64,000 nt of DNA. Source: Lumbricus terrestris (Eukaryota; Annelida; Clitellata; Crassiclitellata; Lumbricidae). This document shows, piece by piece, positions 24,570 through 35,234 of this stretch. Both the position numbers and the translations under genes were made by a program. The notes beneath the pieces are model-generated. The model saw only the letters and a program-made list of their open reading frames with translations, made no database searches and was not told where the DNA came from. The stretch spans positions 35,980,371-36,044,370 of the forward strand of contig OX457037.1 in the NCBI GenBank assembly GCA_949752735.1, written 5' to 3'. Each line of letters begins with the position of its first letter. Positions within the stretch are counted from its first letter, which is position 1.

Positions 24570-24615
<46 letters not shown>

Positions 24616-24760
24616 CACTTACTTCGTGCATAGAACTCTTCAATTGCAAATTCATGCGTTTGGTTCTCATTTGTTCAATTCTTCAACTATAACTCTTAAT
24701 TCTTACACGTTTCAACTCCACGATTCTGCAATTGCTCAGTTACTTACTTCTTGAAGTATA
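23300..24760 (+). repeat. ~146-bp satellite array, left arm
   Basis: The landmark TTTCAACATCTCAA recurs near 23497, 23645, 23797, 23937, 24092, 24234, 24380 and 24524, a period of 140-155 bp. Each unit also has a TTACTTACTCACAAAATTTC segment and a TTTCTCATTTCTTCA segment. Stop-poor strands give long LLTYLLTK-like frames that are not genes. A (CTTA)n expansion near 24565-24612 is longer here than in the mirror copy. Confidence 0.9.
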
Positions 24761-24887
24761 AAAAATTGTAGAGTAAGATGTTGAACAGACCAAAGCGATA
24801 CAATTTTCCATGATGACAAAATGAAAAATACAAGTAATGTTGTTCGTTTAATGATGGAAAAGTGGTAGAGTGGATGAAGCAAAGGAG

Positions 24888-24987
24888 TAGGAGGAGGAGG
24901 TTGTGGTGGAAGAGGACGATGAGGAGGAGGAGGAGGAGGAGGAGGAGGAGGAGGAAGAAGAAGAGGAGGAGGAGGAGGCGAAGGCTG
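24888..24987 (+). repeat. GAG-rich purine tract
   Basis: An imperfect (GAG)n homopurine run. The poly-Glu, poly-Arg and opposite-strand poly-Ser frames derive from it. The mirror copy lies at about 26855-26957. Confidence 0.95.
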
Positions 24988-24989
24988 AA

Positions 24990-25200
24990 TTATTTTCCAC
25001 TAACATCAATTTTCTTCGCAAAGTTTCTAAGTCCACTCATTTTCGCACACCAAAAGTTTCTAAGTTCCAAAATTTTCTCCATGGTCATAAAAGTTTCCTC
25101 ACAAATTTTCTAAGTCCAAACATTTTCTGTGACGAAAAATTTCTAAGTTCAACAATTTCTTACATGTCCACAAATTTTTATTCCAATGTTATGTATGAGG
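24990..25200 (+). repeat. Short TTTCTAAGTYC repeats
   Basis: AAGTTTCTAAGTCC and AATTTTCTAAGTCC words recur every ~35-40 bp (about 25020, 25055, 25100, 25140), separated by CATTTTC-type words. The peptide repeats in the overlapping frames have no known domain. Mirrored at about 26640-26850. Confidence 0.7.
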
Positions 25201-25231
25201 AGCATTAGGAGAAGGAGCAGAATGAGGATGA

Positions 25232-25428
25232 GAAGAATTTGGGTCTTAGAGATATGTATTCAAAGTTTCTAAGTCAAAACATTTTCTGTCATGAAAATTT
25301 TCTTAGTCAGAAAATTTAAGACGAGCACATGTTTAGCTGAGTCATCAATTTGTGCAGAAAGTATATGTTTGGTTGAATACATGATGAATGTTGGATGGTT
25401 CAGTGATGCGAAGTATAGTACACTTTGA
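25232..25428 (+). repeat. 197-bp direct repeat, copy 1
   Basis: From GAAGAATTTGGGTCTTAG to AGTACACTTTGA. An almost identical copy lies at 25896-26092 (CTTAGTC versus CTAAGTC is one difference). The left part of this copy belongs to the palindrome arm. Confidence 0.93.
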
Positions 25429-25895
25429 TATATATTATATAATATGTTGTATATTATGTTATATACTATGTACATATATTATTATATCATATTTATTTAT
25501 ATATATATATGTGTATTATATATATGTATATACAAGGCGTATATTAAATAATATGTTATAATATATTATATACATATACTGTTATATAATATATATATAT
25601 ATTATGTATATATATGTATATATAAGATATATATTATATAATATGTTATAATATATTATAAAATATTCTATATATATATACATAAGATTTATGTTAAATA
25701 TATATATAATATATTAAATATAATATATATATTATATATATTATAATATATTATATAACATATCATTATATATTATGCACATATATTATTATATAATATT
25801 TATATATATATGTGTATTATATATATATATGTATACACAAGGTGTATATTATATAATATGTTATAATATATTATATACATATACTGTTATAAAAT
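25429..25895. repeat. AT block duplicated from the arm end
   Basis: TATTATATAATATGTTGTATA and the following ACAAGGCGTATATTAAATA sequence repeat the block at about 19660-19800 in the same order. It ends at TATACTGTTATAAAAT. It lies between the two 197-bp direct repeats and has no mirror copy at the matching place in the right arm. Confidence 0.8.
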
Positions 25896-26092
25896 GAAGA
25901 ATTTGGGTCTTAGAGATATGTATTCAAAGTTTCTAAGTCAAAACATTTTCTGTCATGAAAATTTTCTAAGTCAGAAAATTTAAGACGAGCACATGTTTAG
26001 CTGAGTCATCAATTTGTGCAGAAAGTATATGTTTGGTTGAATACATGATGAATGTTGGATGGTTCAGTGATGCGAAGTATAGTACACTTTGA
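25896..26092 (+). repeat. 197-bp direct repeat, copy 2
   Basis: Second copy of 25232-25428, in the unique centre of the element. A short inverted trace of its left end (AAGACCCAAATTCTTCATTT) is found near 26429. Confidence 0.93.
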
Positions 26093-26179
26093 GCTAAATA
26101 CATAGCTTTGCAATCGCATGCTCTGCAACCTCAGCAGAAATTCCTGAGCCTTACAGCTAAAAATATAAGTTCTTCAAAA

Positions 26180-26445
26180 TAAAATTATCAGTCTAGGTGC
26201 GTGCACGCTTGGAACGCCAGTAACGTGCGACAAGTTGGCCCGAGCGGCGTTTGTGACGGCGGCGTTTCCAGCTCAGGTGACGGCGACGGTTCGTGCGGTG
26301 AATCGGATCAAGATCGCACGAATCGCCGCCGTCCCCGACAAGTTGGCCCGAGCGGCGCTTGTGGCGGCGGCGTTTCCTTCTCGGGGACGGCGGCGATTCG
26401 TGCGATCTTGATCCGATTCACCAAAGCTAAGACCCAAATTCTTCA
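26180..26445. repeat. GC-rich central hairpin
   Basis: A GC-rich island in an AT-rich element. Perfect 40-bp inverted repeats at 26297-26336 and 26383-26422 start GGTGAATCGGATCAAGATCG and end in its complement, with a 46-bp loop. A ~41-bp direct repeat starting GACAAGTTGGCCCGAGCGGC occurs at 26229 and, as the loop, at 26337. The hairpin axis (~26360) is displaced from the arm axis (~25913). The 99-residue frame over it is compositional. Confidence 0.9.
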
Positions 26446-27084
26446 TTTTATAACACACATCTTACATATACTTTCTGCACAAATTGATGACACAAATTGA
26501 TGACTCAGCTAAACATGTGCTCGTCTTAAATTTTCTGACTAAGAAAATTTTCATGACAGAAAATGTTTTGACTTAGAAACTTTGAATACATATCTCTAAG
26601 ACCCAAATTCTTCTCATCCTCATTCTGCTCCTCCTAATGCTCCTCATACATAACATTGGAATAAAAATTTGTGGACATGTAAGAAATTGTTGAACTTAGA
26701 AATTTTTCGTCACAGAAAATGTTTGGACTTAGAAAATTTGTGAGGAAACTTTTATGACCATGGAGAAAATTTTGGAACTTAGAAACTTTTGGTGTGCGAA
26801 AATGAGTGGACTTAGAAACTTTGCGAAGAAAAATGATGTTAGTGGAAAATAATTCAGCCTTCGCCTCCTCCTCCTCCTCCTCCTCTTCTTCTTCCTCCTC
26901 CTCCTCCTCCTCCTCCTCCTCCTCATCGTCCTCTTCCACCACAACCTCCTCCTCCTACTCCTTTGCTTCATCCACTCTACCACTTTTCCATCATTAAACG
27001 AACAACATTACTTGTATTTTTCATTTTGTCATCATGGAAAATTGTATCGCTTTGGTCTGTTCAACATCTTACTCTACAATTTTT

Positions 27085-28525
27085 TATACTTCAAGAAGTA
27101 AGTAACTGAGCAATTGCAGAATCGTGGAGTTGAAACGTGTAAGAATTAAGAGTTATAGTTGAAGAATTGAACAAATGAGAACCAAACGCATGAATTTGCA
27201 ATTGAAGAGTTCTATGCACGAAGTAAGTGAGTAAGTAAGTAAGTAAGTAAGTAAGCAAGTGTGTGTGAAATTGTAGAATTGTGCGATTTAGAAGTTGAAA
27301 ATGACAGAAGTAAGATTTGAAGGATTGAAGCTTTGAGAATAAGAGTAGGATTGTGCATGCGTAAAGCTGCTGGTATGCATGAATTATGTGAGTAAGTAAG
27401 TATGTAACTGAGAAATTGTAGAATGCTGTGATTGAGATGTTGAAAAGCGTAAGAATTAAGAGATGAAGGTTTGAAGAAATGAGAAATACGTGCAAGCTTG
27501 TACGAGTGAAAAGCAATTGATTTGCAAAACTTTTGTGAGTAAGTAAGTAAGTGTGCAAGGAATTGTAGAATTTGTATGGTTGAGATGTTGAAAGATGTAA
27601 GTATTAAGAACTGAAGAAGTGAAGAAATGAGAAACAAGTGTAGGATTGCGCATGTGTAAAGCTTCGGCATGTAGAAATTTGGTGAGTAAGTAAGTAGGCA
27701 GGTGAGGAATTGTAGAGTTTGTATGGTTGAAATGATGAAAGATGCAAGTATTAACAACTGATGGAATGAAGAAATGAGAAATACGTGCAACCTTGTACGA
27801 GTGAAAAGCAATTGATTTGTAAAAATTTTGTGAGTAAGTAAGTAAGTGTGCAAGGAGTTGTAGAATTTGCATGGTTGAGATGTTGAAAGATGTAAGTATT
27901 AAGAACTGAAGAAGTGAAGAAATGAGAAACATGTGTATGATTGCGCATGTGTAAAGCTTTGGCATGTAGAAATTTTGTGAGTTAGTAAGTAATCATGTGA
28001 GGAATTGTAGAACTTGTGAGATTGAGATGTTGAAACAAGCAAGAAGTAAGTATTGAATGATTGAATATTTGAGAAATAAGAGTAGAATTGTATATGTGTA
28101 AAGCTTTAGTGTGTAGAAATTTTGTGAGTAAGTAAGTAAGCAGGTAAGGAATTGTAGAATTTGCATGGTTGAGATGTTGAAAGATGCAAGTGTTAAGAAC
28201 TGAAGGAGTGAAGAAATGAGAAATAAGAGTAGGAACGTGTATGTGTAAAGTTGTTGAAGTGTTGAAATTTTGTGAGTGAGTAAGTAAGCAGGTAAGGAAT
28301 TGTAGAACTTGTGAGAATGAGATGTTGAAATTTGTAAGAATTAAGAGCATGGAATGGTAAGTTTGAACCATCACAGTTACAATAACACAAATTTCCTCAA
28401 TTCTTAGCGTTTCAGTGTTTGAGATTGCACAATAATGTAAGAATCATGGAATGAAAATGGAAGAAGGGTGGGAGTATGAGGGTTGAACAGAAGTATGGAA
28501 TGGTAAAATTGAGGCTTGAAAGTTA
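27085..28525 (-). repeat. ~146-bp satellite array, right arm
   Basis: Mirror copy of 23300-24760 with the same unit order. The (TAAG)n run near 27225-27255 is about 20 bp shorter than its partner. Confidence 0.9.
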
Positions 28526-28589
28526 AAAAGTTCGATTTTTCCGCAATTATTAAAGCCCCATAGTGCAGGATTCATTGGAATGAGCTGGC

Positions 28590-29005
28590 AATGCACATAT
28601 AATATATACATATATACAATATATATAATATGTATTGTATATATATATAAATAATGTATGTATGAAATATAATTATTATATATAGAATATATATAATTTT
28701 TTATATATATATATATTTGTCTTCGTTAATACGTATATATATAATATTTAATGTATAATGATATATAATATATATATATATATGATACAATATTTATGAT
28801 AAATATGTATGATATGTCATATAATATGTCATTATATATTATAATATATCTTATATATAATGCATATATTATATATATATATTATTTAATATATTATATA
28901 TATAACAAATAATTTTTTATAATATATTATACATATTATATAATATACACCTTATATATACATATATATAATATACATATATATATATATATATTATATA
29001 ACAGT
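28590..29005. repeat. AT-rich repeat, right arm
   Basis: Mirror copy of 22820-23235, bordering the nested transposon. Confidence 0.85.
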
Positions 29006-29013
29006 ATATGTAT

Positions 29014-31430
29014 TAGAGTGGAGCTTAAGAAATAAGAAAAAATTAAAATTTTAATATTTGAAAGTCGTACCCCCCAAATCTGTTCCTTATTATATAGAAA
29101 CACTGTGAAAAAAGTTTGAGCAATAAATTGGTATGTTTAGAGGTAGCTCAAGTCCCTAAGATATTACGAAAACGACGAAAATTCTACGAACTACGTCGGG
29201 TATTTATTTTAAACTGAACACAATATTTACTTTGGAACAAAAACACACTGCTCATAAATTCTTTGACAGAGTACATCAGATTGTATAGCATAAGTCTCAC
29301 AAAGTCCAGCAAACTCATGGTTTTCTTGTTTTCATGGCAACCCGGACAGAGTCTGTTTCCTGCTATCGGGGTACATTTTACGACGGTCCTCGACAACTTG
29401 CAGCAGGAACTGCAGCTGTGTTTCATCACGGGTTAATAATCCACTGTACTCCTGAATGAGCGCCACTCCACGTTCAGCATGGTCATTGACAACTTTCAGA
29501 GACTCCACTGTTTCTGTAGCCTGCTTGTAGTCGTCTCTGTCTTCCCACAAGTCCGGATCAACTGCGAGAAATCCGTGTGGAAGTTCCAGCATTTGGATCA
29601 GTGTCATTGACTGGGCTGTGACAAAATCTTCCAAGTTCTTGTTCTTGAAGGAATCCAGAGCAATTGTGATTCGCTTGGAATGGTCCTTATCTCGGCTTGC
29701 TCTATTTTGCATGGCACTCACCATCAGTCTCTTCGTTGATGAACTGACTCGACGGTCGAAGAAAGCCAGGCTCACCAGTTCCTGTGACATGTACCACAAG
29801 TGATTCGAAAACTTGTGCGATGTTGCCTTTGAGATGGCTGAATGGATTGATGAGTATTCGAGCAGTAAGTTCAGCAGCAGCAGCAGGTCATTGTAAGGAG
29901 CACGTGATGCTTGCGGTGCGGAGATCCAAGCTTTCAGGTAGATACGCACTGCGGACACACATACATCCCATAATCCTCTCTCTTCTGCAGGAGTCAGTTT
30001 GAATTGAGCATTGAACATCCAGATTTTGAGACTTTAAATGACTTTGGACATCCATCGGGCATGGTGCATTGCTCCGGGTGACATGAATCGCACTCCTGTG
30101 GCTGGAGCAGCACCAAGAAAGACAATTGCAAATTCCAAGAATTCTTTATAATCATTTCTTGGATGACTCTGTTGCAGCTGCTTGTTGGCATAATCGATGG
30201 TGTCTTGCTTTATGTCTTCTACTAGAGCTGCCACGTCATGAGCTGAAATTCCTGTTTCATAATTGGCCGTGTCTATGAGTCCCCAATAATCCTGGAAGCG
30301 TTTGAAGAGTGCAACCTGCGGAGAAGATGTGGTGGGCCCTATGCACACTTTGAACACTGCACCAATTATCAATTCCATAATGTGATGCCTGCAAGCCAGT
30401 GACAGGAGCTCCTTCTCAAGCTTCTTCTCTAGGAGGACACAGGCACCAGCGATCCGACCAGCTGGTCGTATCAAAACACATAGCTCGAATGCTGTCGGCT
30501 ATGCCCCAGTCTTCAATGGCTCCAAAGACAGCAGCAGCCTGAGCCTCTCCTGTTCCAGATGGAAGTTTGGCAACTGTGAGTAGTTGAGAAGTCCTTTCCC
30601 TGAAACCAATACTGGCAGGCGATCGACTTTCTCTTTTCCAGTAAGATCCCTGGATCAGCTTGCCGTCACAGTGAACAACAAGTGGAGTGCTACCCTGAAA
30701 CTCTGTTTTTATATTTACTGATCTCTGAGCTCGGTGTTCTACTCTATGTCGGCGAATTGAGTCTCTGTTTAAAGCAAGTTCATCAATGTTCTGTCCCAAG
30801 CTTTTCGCAGTTTCCGCTATTACAAAAACGGCCTTACGTTCTGACACTTTGGTTCCATCGAGAGCTGCTGCGAGTTCTGGAGTAACGACAGTTTTTCGTC
30901 CCCTCTTTCTGTTCGGTGTCTTAAATGGGATACCTCCAATAGCCCCTCACTTGCATTGGCCTCTGTTTCCATCTTTTCATCATCTTCTTTTGAGCTGTCT
31001 ACAGAACCCGATGAAATCAGTTCAGCGGTAGAAGCTGCTGACTGTTTAATTTCTTCCATTCGCCGTCGCCTGGCAACCATTTGTTCTTCTCTTTCGGATG
31101 CCCTTTTCATGGAAATTGTGTCTTGTCAGCAAAACAATGTGATCTAAGTGAGTGTATGATTGGAGAATGTTTCAATTTACTTAGCAAATAAGATTTGGTT
31201 ATTTATTTATCATCAGAATTAATTAAGAAATAAAACGCCAGTTTCGGTAGTATCCGAAATATAAAGGCTGCCACAGCTCTGGAGTATCAGAAACTTCACC
31301 ATCATTGAGCTACCCCTAAATATTGTTCAATTGTGCTGATATTTTACCAGAATTTTTATTTCATATACAGGAAAAAACTGAGGGGGTACGAAGATCATAT
31401 TTCACAAATAAAAAAATAAGCTCCAGTCTA
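29014..31430 (-). mobile_element. Nested 2.4-kb DNA transposon, right copy
   Basis: Mirror of 20395-22811, beginning TAGAGTGGAGCTTA and ending CTCCAGTCTA, with the duplication ATATGTAT at 29006-29013 and 31431-31438. It did not insert independently: the target site is the exact mirror of the left copy. Confidence 0.88.
29332..31110 (-). pseudogene. DDE-type transposase-like gene, broken, right copy
   Basis: Same gene remains as 20715-22493, on the minus strand. The stop codon lies at 30034-30036, with frameshifts near 30465 and 30930-30945, mirroring those of the left copy exactly. The CDGK, CFDTT, CRHH and NDHAERG motifs are all present. Neither copy can give a full-length protein, and recombination between the copies cannot repair the gene because they share the lesions. 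Confidence 0.8.
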
Positions 31431-31438
31431 ATATGTAT

Positions 31439-32266
31439 ATAATATATTATAACATATTATATAATATACACCTTGTATATACATATAAATAATATGTATA
31501 TATATATTATATATAACATATATCTCATATATATATAATGTTTTATAATATATTATAACATATTGTATAATATATCTTATATATGCATATATAATACATA
31601 TATTATATAACAGTATATGTATATAATATATTATAACATATTATATAATATACACCTTGTGTATACATATACATATATAATACACATATACATATATAAA
31701 TATTATATAATAATATATGTGCATAATATATATATGATATGTTATATAATATTTAATATCTAATATATATAACATATATCTAATATATATAATATATTAA
31801 ATATAATATATATATTATATATGTATTATATATGCATATATATATAAAATACATATATATATATATTTTATAACAGTATATGTATATAATATATTATAGC
31901 ATATTATATAATATACACCTTGTGTATACATATATATAATACACATATATATATATAAATATTATATAATAATATATCTTATATATATACATATATATAT
32001 ATATATATAATATATATATATATAATATATTATAACATATTATTTAATATACGCCTTGTATATACATATATATAATACACATATATATAAAAATAAATAT
32101 TATATAATAATATATGTACATAGTATATAACATAATATACAACATATTATATAATATATATATAATATATATATATATATATTATTTATATATGTATTAT
32201 TTATATATGTATATACAAGGTGTATATTATATAATATGTATAATATATTATAACCGGCGCCAGGTG
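31439..32266. repeat. AT-rich tandem units, right arm
   Basis: Mirror copy of 19560-20386, with small length changes in TA runs near 32160-32230. Confidence 0.85.
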
Positions 32267-32674
32267 CCTGGACATTCAGTAATTATATCGTGTGGGCTGC
32301 GGCGCCCTACAGATTGTTATCGCACTCCATCGTGCGTAATAAAACCATTACCCGAGGGCAAGTCATTAACGAGATCTTAAGCACCTGGTCGAGGGCGTAA
32401 CACCTGCGTCATTAACGAGATCTTAATCACCTGGTCGAAAAGCCATCACCCGAGGGCATATCATTAGCGAGATCTTAATCACCTCTTCTTAATTGTTGCA
32501 CCAGTAGCTAATTGCTTTCTTAATGACTTTTTAATTGCTGCACCAGTAGTTAATGACCTTTCAATGAATAGGGGGCGTGGCCGATGACGTCATTGGAGCG
32601 TGACTAATGGCTTTTTAATGGGTTTTTAATGGGTTTTTAATTGGTGGAGTAGAACCACCACTAACCCTACTACT
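32267..32674 (-). promoter_or_regulatory. Terminal and subterminal repeats, right
   Basis: Mirror of 19152-19560: three TCATTARCGAGATCTTAA motifs and three GGGTTTTTAATG-like motifs, ending CCCTACTACT at the tip. Confidence 0.6.
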
Positions 32675-32680
32675 GTGGTG
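32675..32680. other. Target-site duplication, right
   Basis: GTGGTG directly follows the element and matches 19146-19151. The sequence beyond it is unrelated to the left flank. Confidence 0.75.
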
Positions 32681-32689
32681 CTTTCCAGC

Positions 32690-33190
32690 TCTTATGAATC
32701 ACGTTGAAGTGAAAATAAACCAATATTTTCTTAAGTATGTCGAGTTCATTAAATAATTCAGAGCATTTATATAGCGCATCTCTAAGATATCTGATCAGAG
32801 CTGTTCCCACCCTGACCACCAAAAAGGTAATAGTTGTCAGAGCATTATAAAAAGTGTCGGCAGAGTCCTTGGTTAATAGAACACATATCTGAAGGAAGGC
32901 TATTCCAGGTGGACAGTCCAACCCCTGGAAAGGCATATAGCGTTGCATCTTCCAAATGCATGAAAATGGAACAATGAATTCACCCACCTCGAGAGCTTAG
33001 GCCAACAATGAAGATTTCCGTGACAAGTCAACTCTAGACAGAACTCATGTAGGTAGTAGAGGCGCCCCCCAACTGGCACTGCCAGACGCAGGGTGAAATC
33101 TGAAATTCTTTGTTCATGCTGGGAAATAGAAAGCCATTCAAACATAATCGTAATTGTCATGATCTCCAAAGTTCCAGGATGTCAATCAAA
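32690..33190 (-). pseudogene. LINE 3' fragment with WNSLP motif
   Basis: On the minus strand one frame reads GLSTWNSLPSDMCSIN, the conserved C-terminal WNSLP region of non-LTR reverse transcriptases. Frames around it are shifted. The fragment ends in GCGCTATATAAATGCTC near 32760, the tail shared by other LINE ends in the window. It is 5'-truncated and dead, and unrelated to the adjacent palindrome. Confidence 0.75.
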
Positions 33191-34240
33191 ATGCTGCAAG
33201 GCACAATATCAATCTTTGATTCACCGAACATTTATTTATGTCACAGCACATTGACATGAAAAACAACTAAAAACATAAACTAATGCGAATATTTATTAAA
33301 TTTTGAGGCACTGTCACCAATTAATCCTAGCAGCTATATGTAACCCAGCGCCCCATCACTGCCCCAAGGAAGAAGGGCTGTATCGTTGGAAATGCCAGCC
33401 CCATCTCCCACTCTATAATTAATGTTGGCAGTGCACTCTCCTGATTAATTATTTTCTCCAGGTAATGCTTATACGGTGTTTGATGCTCATTGAATGAGGT
33501 GTTTCGATATATCAGTATAAGTCAATTATCCATATATACATGTAGGTCAGGTCACTTCTGCCGGAAGTGCTCTTGTTGTTGGATCTAGCATGGAGGGTAT
33601 TAATGTTCTAGGTGGTTTAAAAAGACTGTTGATGTATTAAGAAAATTTGGCCGGAATCATAAAACTTCGTAAAGTTAAGCCACATGTGTTGTGTGTTTAC
33701 AATTCGGAGGTAGACTCGACCTGACCCATGGCACAGGCGTGCACGCACGACATATCCTTTCCACTTATAATTACTTAATTGAGGGATTGCTGCTGTGTAT
33801 TGTATTGTATTGTATCTGTAAATTTTGTATATCACCTCTCACAGTGCACACCAATCGGAGGTGCTGTGTGGAGTTTTAATATGTGACATAGCTATTCTCT
33901 CTCCCACAGTCTAGAATCGACCAGCCATATTGTTTATAGAGGATCAGTTGAAGGTAACCCCATCTTGAGTTTTACCACATTTTTATAGGGCTCCTATCAC
34001 CTTTCATGGCTGCTCTCAAACATCATACGACAGATGTTCGATTCAGCAAGTTTTTTTTCTAATGCAACTGTTTGAACAAAATGCTTTCACCACGACGATT
34101 GCTACACGACCACGATAGTAATACTTCACTCTCTCACCAACAGTCGCGTCTGCTGAGAAATTGCGTTTTGATAAGGTTATATTTGGGCAGTAACAGGGTT
34201 AGATTTGGGTTACTGATTGCACACAAATTATTGCAAGAGA
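33191..34240. other. Non-coding interval
   Basis: No gene is supported. A (TGTAT)n run near 33797-33817 also occurs near 37335-37372. Confidence 0.4.
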
Positions 34241-34244
34241 AGTT

Positions 34245-34462
34245 GGCGACAGAAAGGGGAGACCAGAAAGAAGAGACAGAAAGGGGCAACAGAAAGAGTA
34301 GACAGAAAGAGGAGACCAGAATGAGGAGACAGAAAGAGTAGACAGAAAGGGGAGACCAAAAAGAAGAGACAGAAAGGGGCAACAGAAAGGGGAGACCAGA
34401 AAGAGTAGACAGAAAGGGGAGGCCAGAAAATTGAGACAAAAAGGGGAGACAGAAAGGGCATC
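34245..34462 (+). repeat. GA-rich minisatellite
   Basis: Imperfect units of GACAGAAAGGGGA and GACCAGAAAG (roughly 11-13 bp, higher-order ~33 bp). The hydrophobic minus-strand frames (FLSPLSV-like) arise from this repeat. Confidence 0.88.
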
Positions 34463-35230
34463 CAGCCGTGAAATGCGACTACGGCTTAGGTGTTTTTCTT
34501 ATTGATCTGCGCCTGGAGAAGAGAGATTGTTGGATCAGATATGCATGGAAAATAGCTGTTGAAACAATGTGTGCTTTGCAAAAACGTTTCTCCTTAGTGT
34601 ACTATTGCTGATGGAGAGGCAGATAGTCAACGTACCATTACGTTATCTTGCTTGATTTATGGCGTGATATTTTTATGCACTTCCTGCGCAATACTTTACC
34701 GATCCAGAGCAATTGTCTGCTTTGACATTTGGTGATCTGTTTCACAGTTTAAAAAACTGGCTGCTTCTTATGTGAACTGTTTGCATGTTTTTAATCATGT
34801 AATGAACTATGAACCATAGGCACTGACTGTAATTAACACTGTTTGAATAACTGCATGCTCTGCTGAATTAGTTAATGTGACTGTAAACCTTTGTGGTATC
34901 TACGGACTGTAACGGACATACTAATGATCGCTGGTTGGGATCCACCATGTTGACTGTATTACTGTGTATAGGTTGGATCTTGCACTAAAACCATTATAAT
35001 TATATCGTGATCGGCTTTTTCCATGTGAACACTGTTGTGATGGTTAATAAAGAGTTGCCTTTTCTGACGTCATTATGAATTTTACTTTCCAGAAAGCAAA
35101 TCTGTTTCGATTTGTCATCTGGATCATGTTATTATCTGGATGGAGTTTTTTTTACCTGGATCAAGTTGTCATGTCATTTCACGTCGCCATCGCTGCTTTG
35201 TGACGGCTGGCTAAACAAATGGACCCTCAA
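34463..35230. other. Non-coding interval
   Basis: No gene is visible. Single CTGGATCAAG and CTGGATCATG words near 35120-35165 foreshadow the adjacent minisatellite. Confidence 0.4.
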
Positions 35231-35234
35231 TCAA

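Larger units (their letters stand above)
19152..25368 (+). repeat. Left arm of the palindrome
   Basis: About 6.2 kb, matched base for base by the right arm except for one T near 19163, small changes in TA runs, five extra CTTA units near 24580, and 3-bp changes in the GAG tract and near 25215. It ends at GTATATGT, after which the two sides diverge. Confidence 0.93.
19152..32674. mobile_element. 13.5-kb near-perfect palindromic element
   Basis: The left arm (19152-25368) and right arm (26464-32674) are reverse complements. Paired coordinates sum to about 51825-51845 throughout, with shifts only at simple repeats. The ends read AGTAGTAGGG and CCCTACTACT and are bracketed by GTGGTG on both sides, while outer flanks are unrelated. 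Termini AG...CT and a 6-bp duplication recall Maverick/Polinton-type integration, but I see no polymerase, integrase, ATPase or capsid gene. The unit itself encodes nothing intact. Each arm carries a nested, dead DNA transposon. It is probably non-autonomous and mobilised in trans; the mobilising enzyme is unknown. Confidence 0.85.
26464..32674 (-). repeat. Right arm of the palindrome
   Basis: Reverse complement of 19152-25368. Differences: a tandem duplication of the 13-mer CACAAATTGATGA near 26480, fewer CTTA units near 27230, one extra GAG triplet, and small TA-length changes. The coding remains are identical, lesion for lesion. Confidence 0.93.

Noticed and set aside
23435..24754. Several frames of 65-260 residues with LLTYLLTK repeats
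   Set aside because: They follow the ~146-bp satellite, occur in overlapping frames and are mirrored in the other arm. No start context or domain was seen.
24848..25208. Poly-Glu, poly-Arg and poly-Ser proteins
   Set aside because: Products of the GAG tract in different frames and strands.
19152..32674. Palindrome as a fold-back sequencing or assembly artefact
   Set aside because: A fold-back read would continue the palindrome into the flanks. Here it stops at a precise end with a matching 6-bp repeat and different flanks, and the arms differ in several microsatellite lengths. Long-read confirmation is still needed.
19152..32674. Intact Maverick/Polinton
   Set aside because: Only the 6-bp duplication and the AG ends fit. 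No DNA polymerase, integrase, packaging ATPase, protease or capsid-like frame was found.
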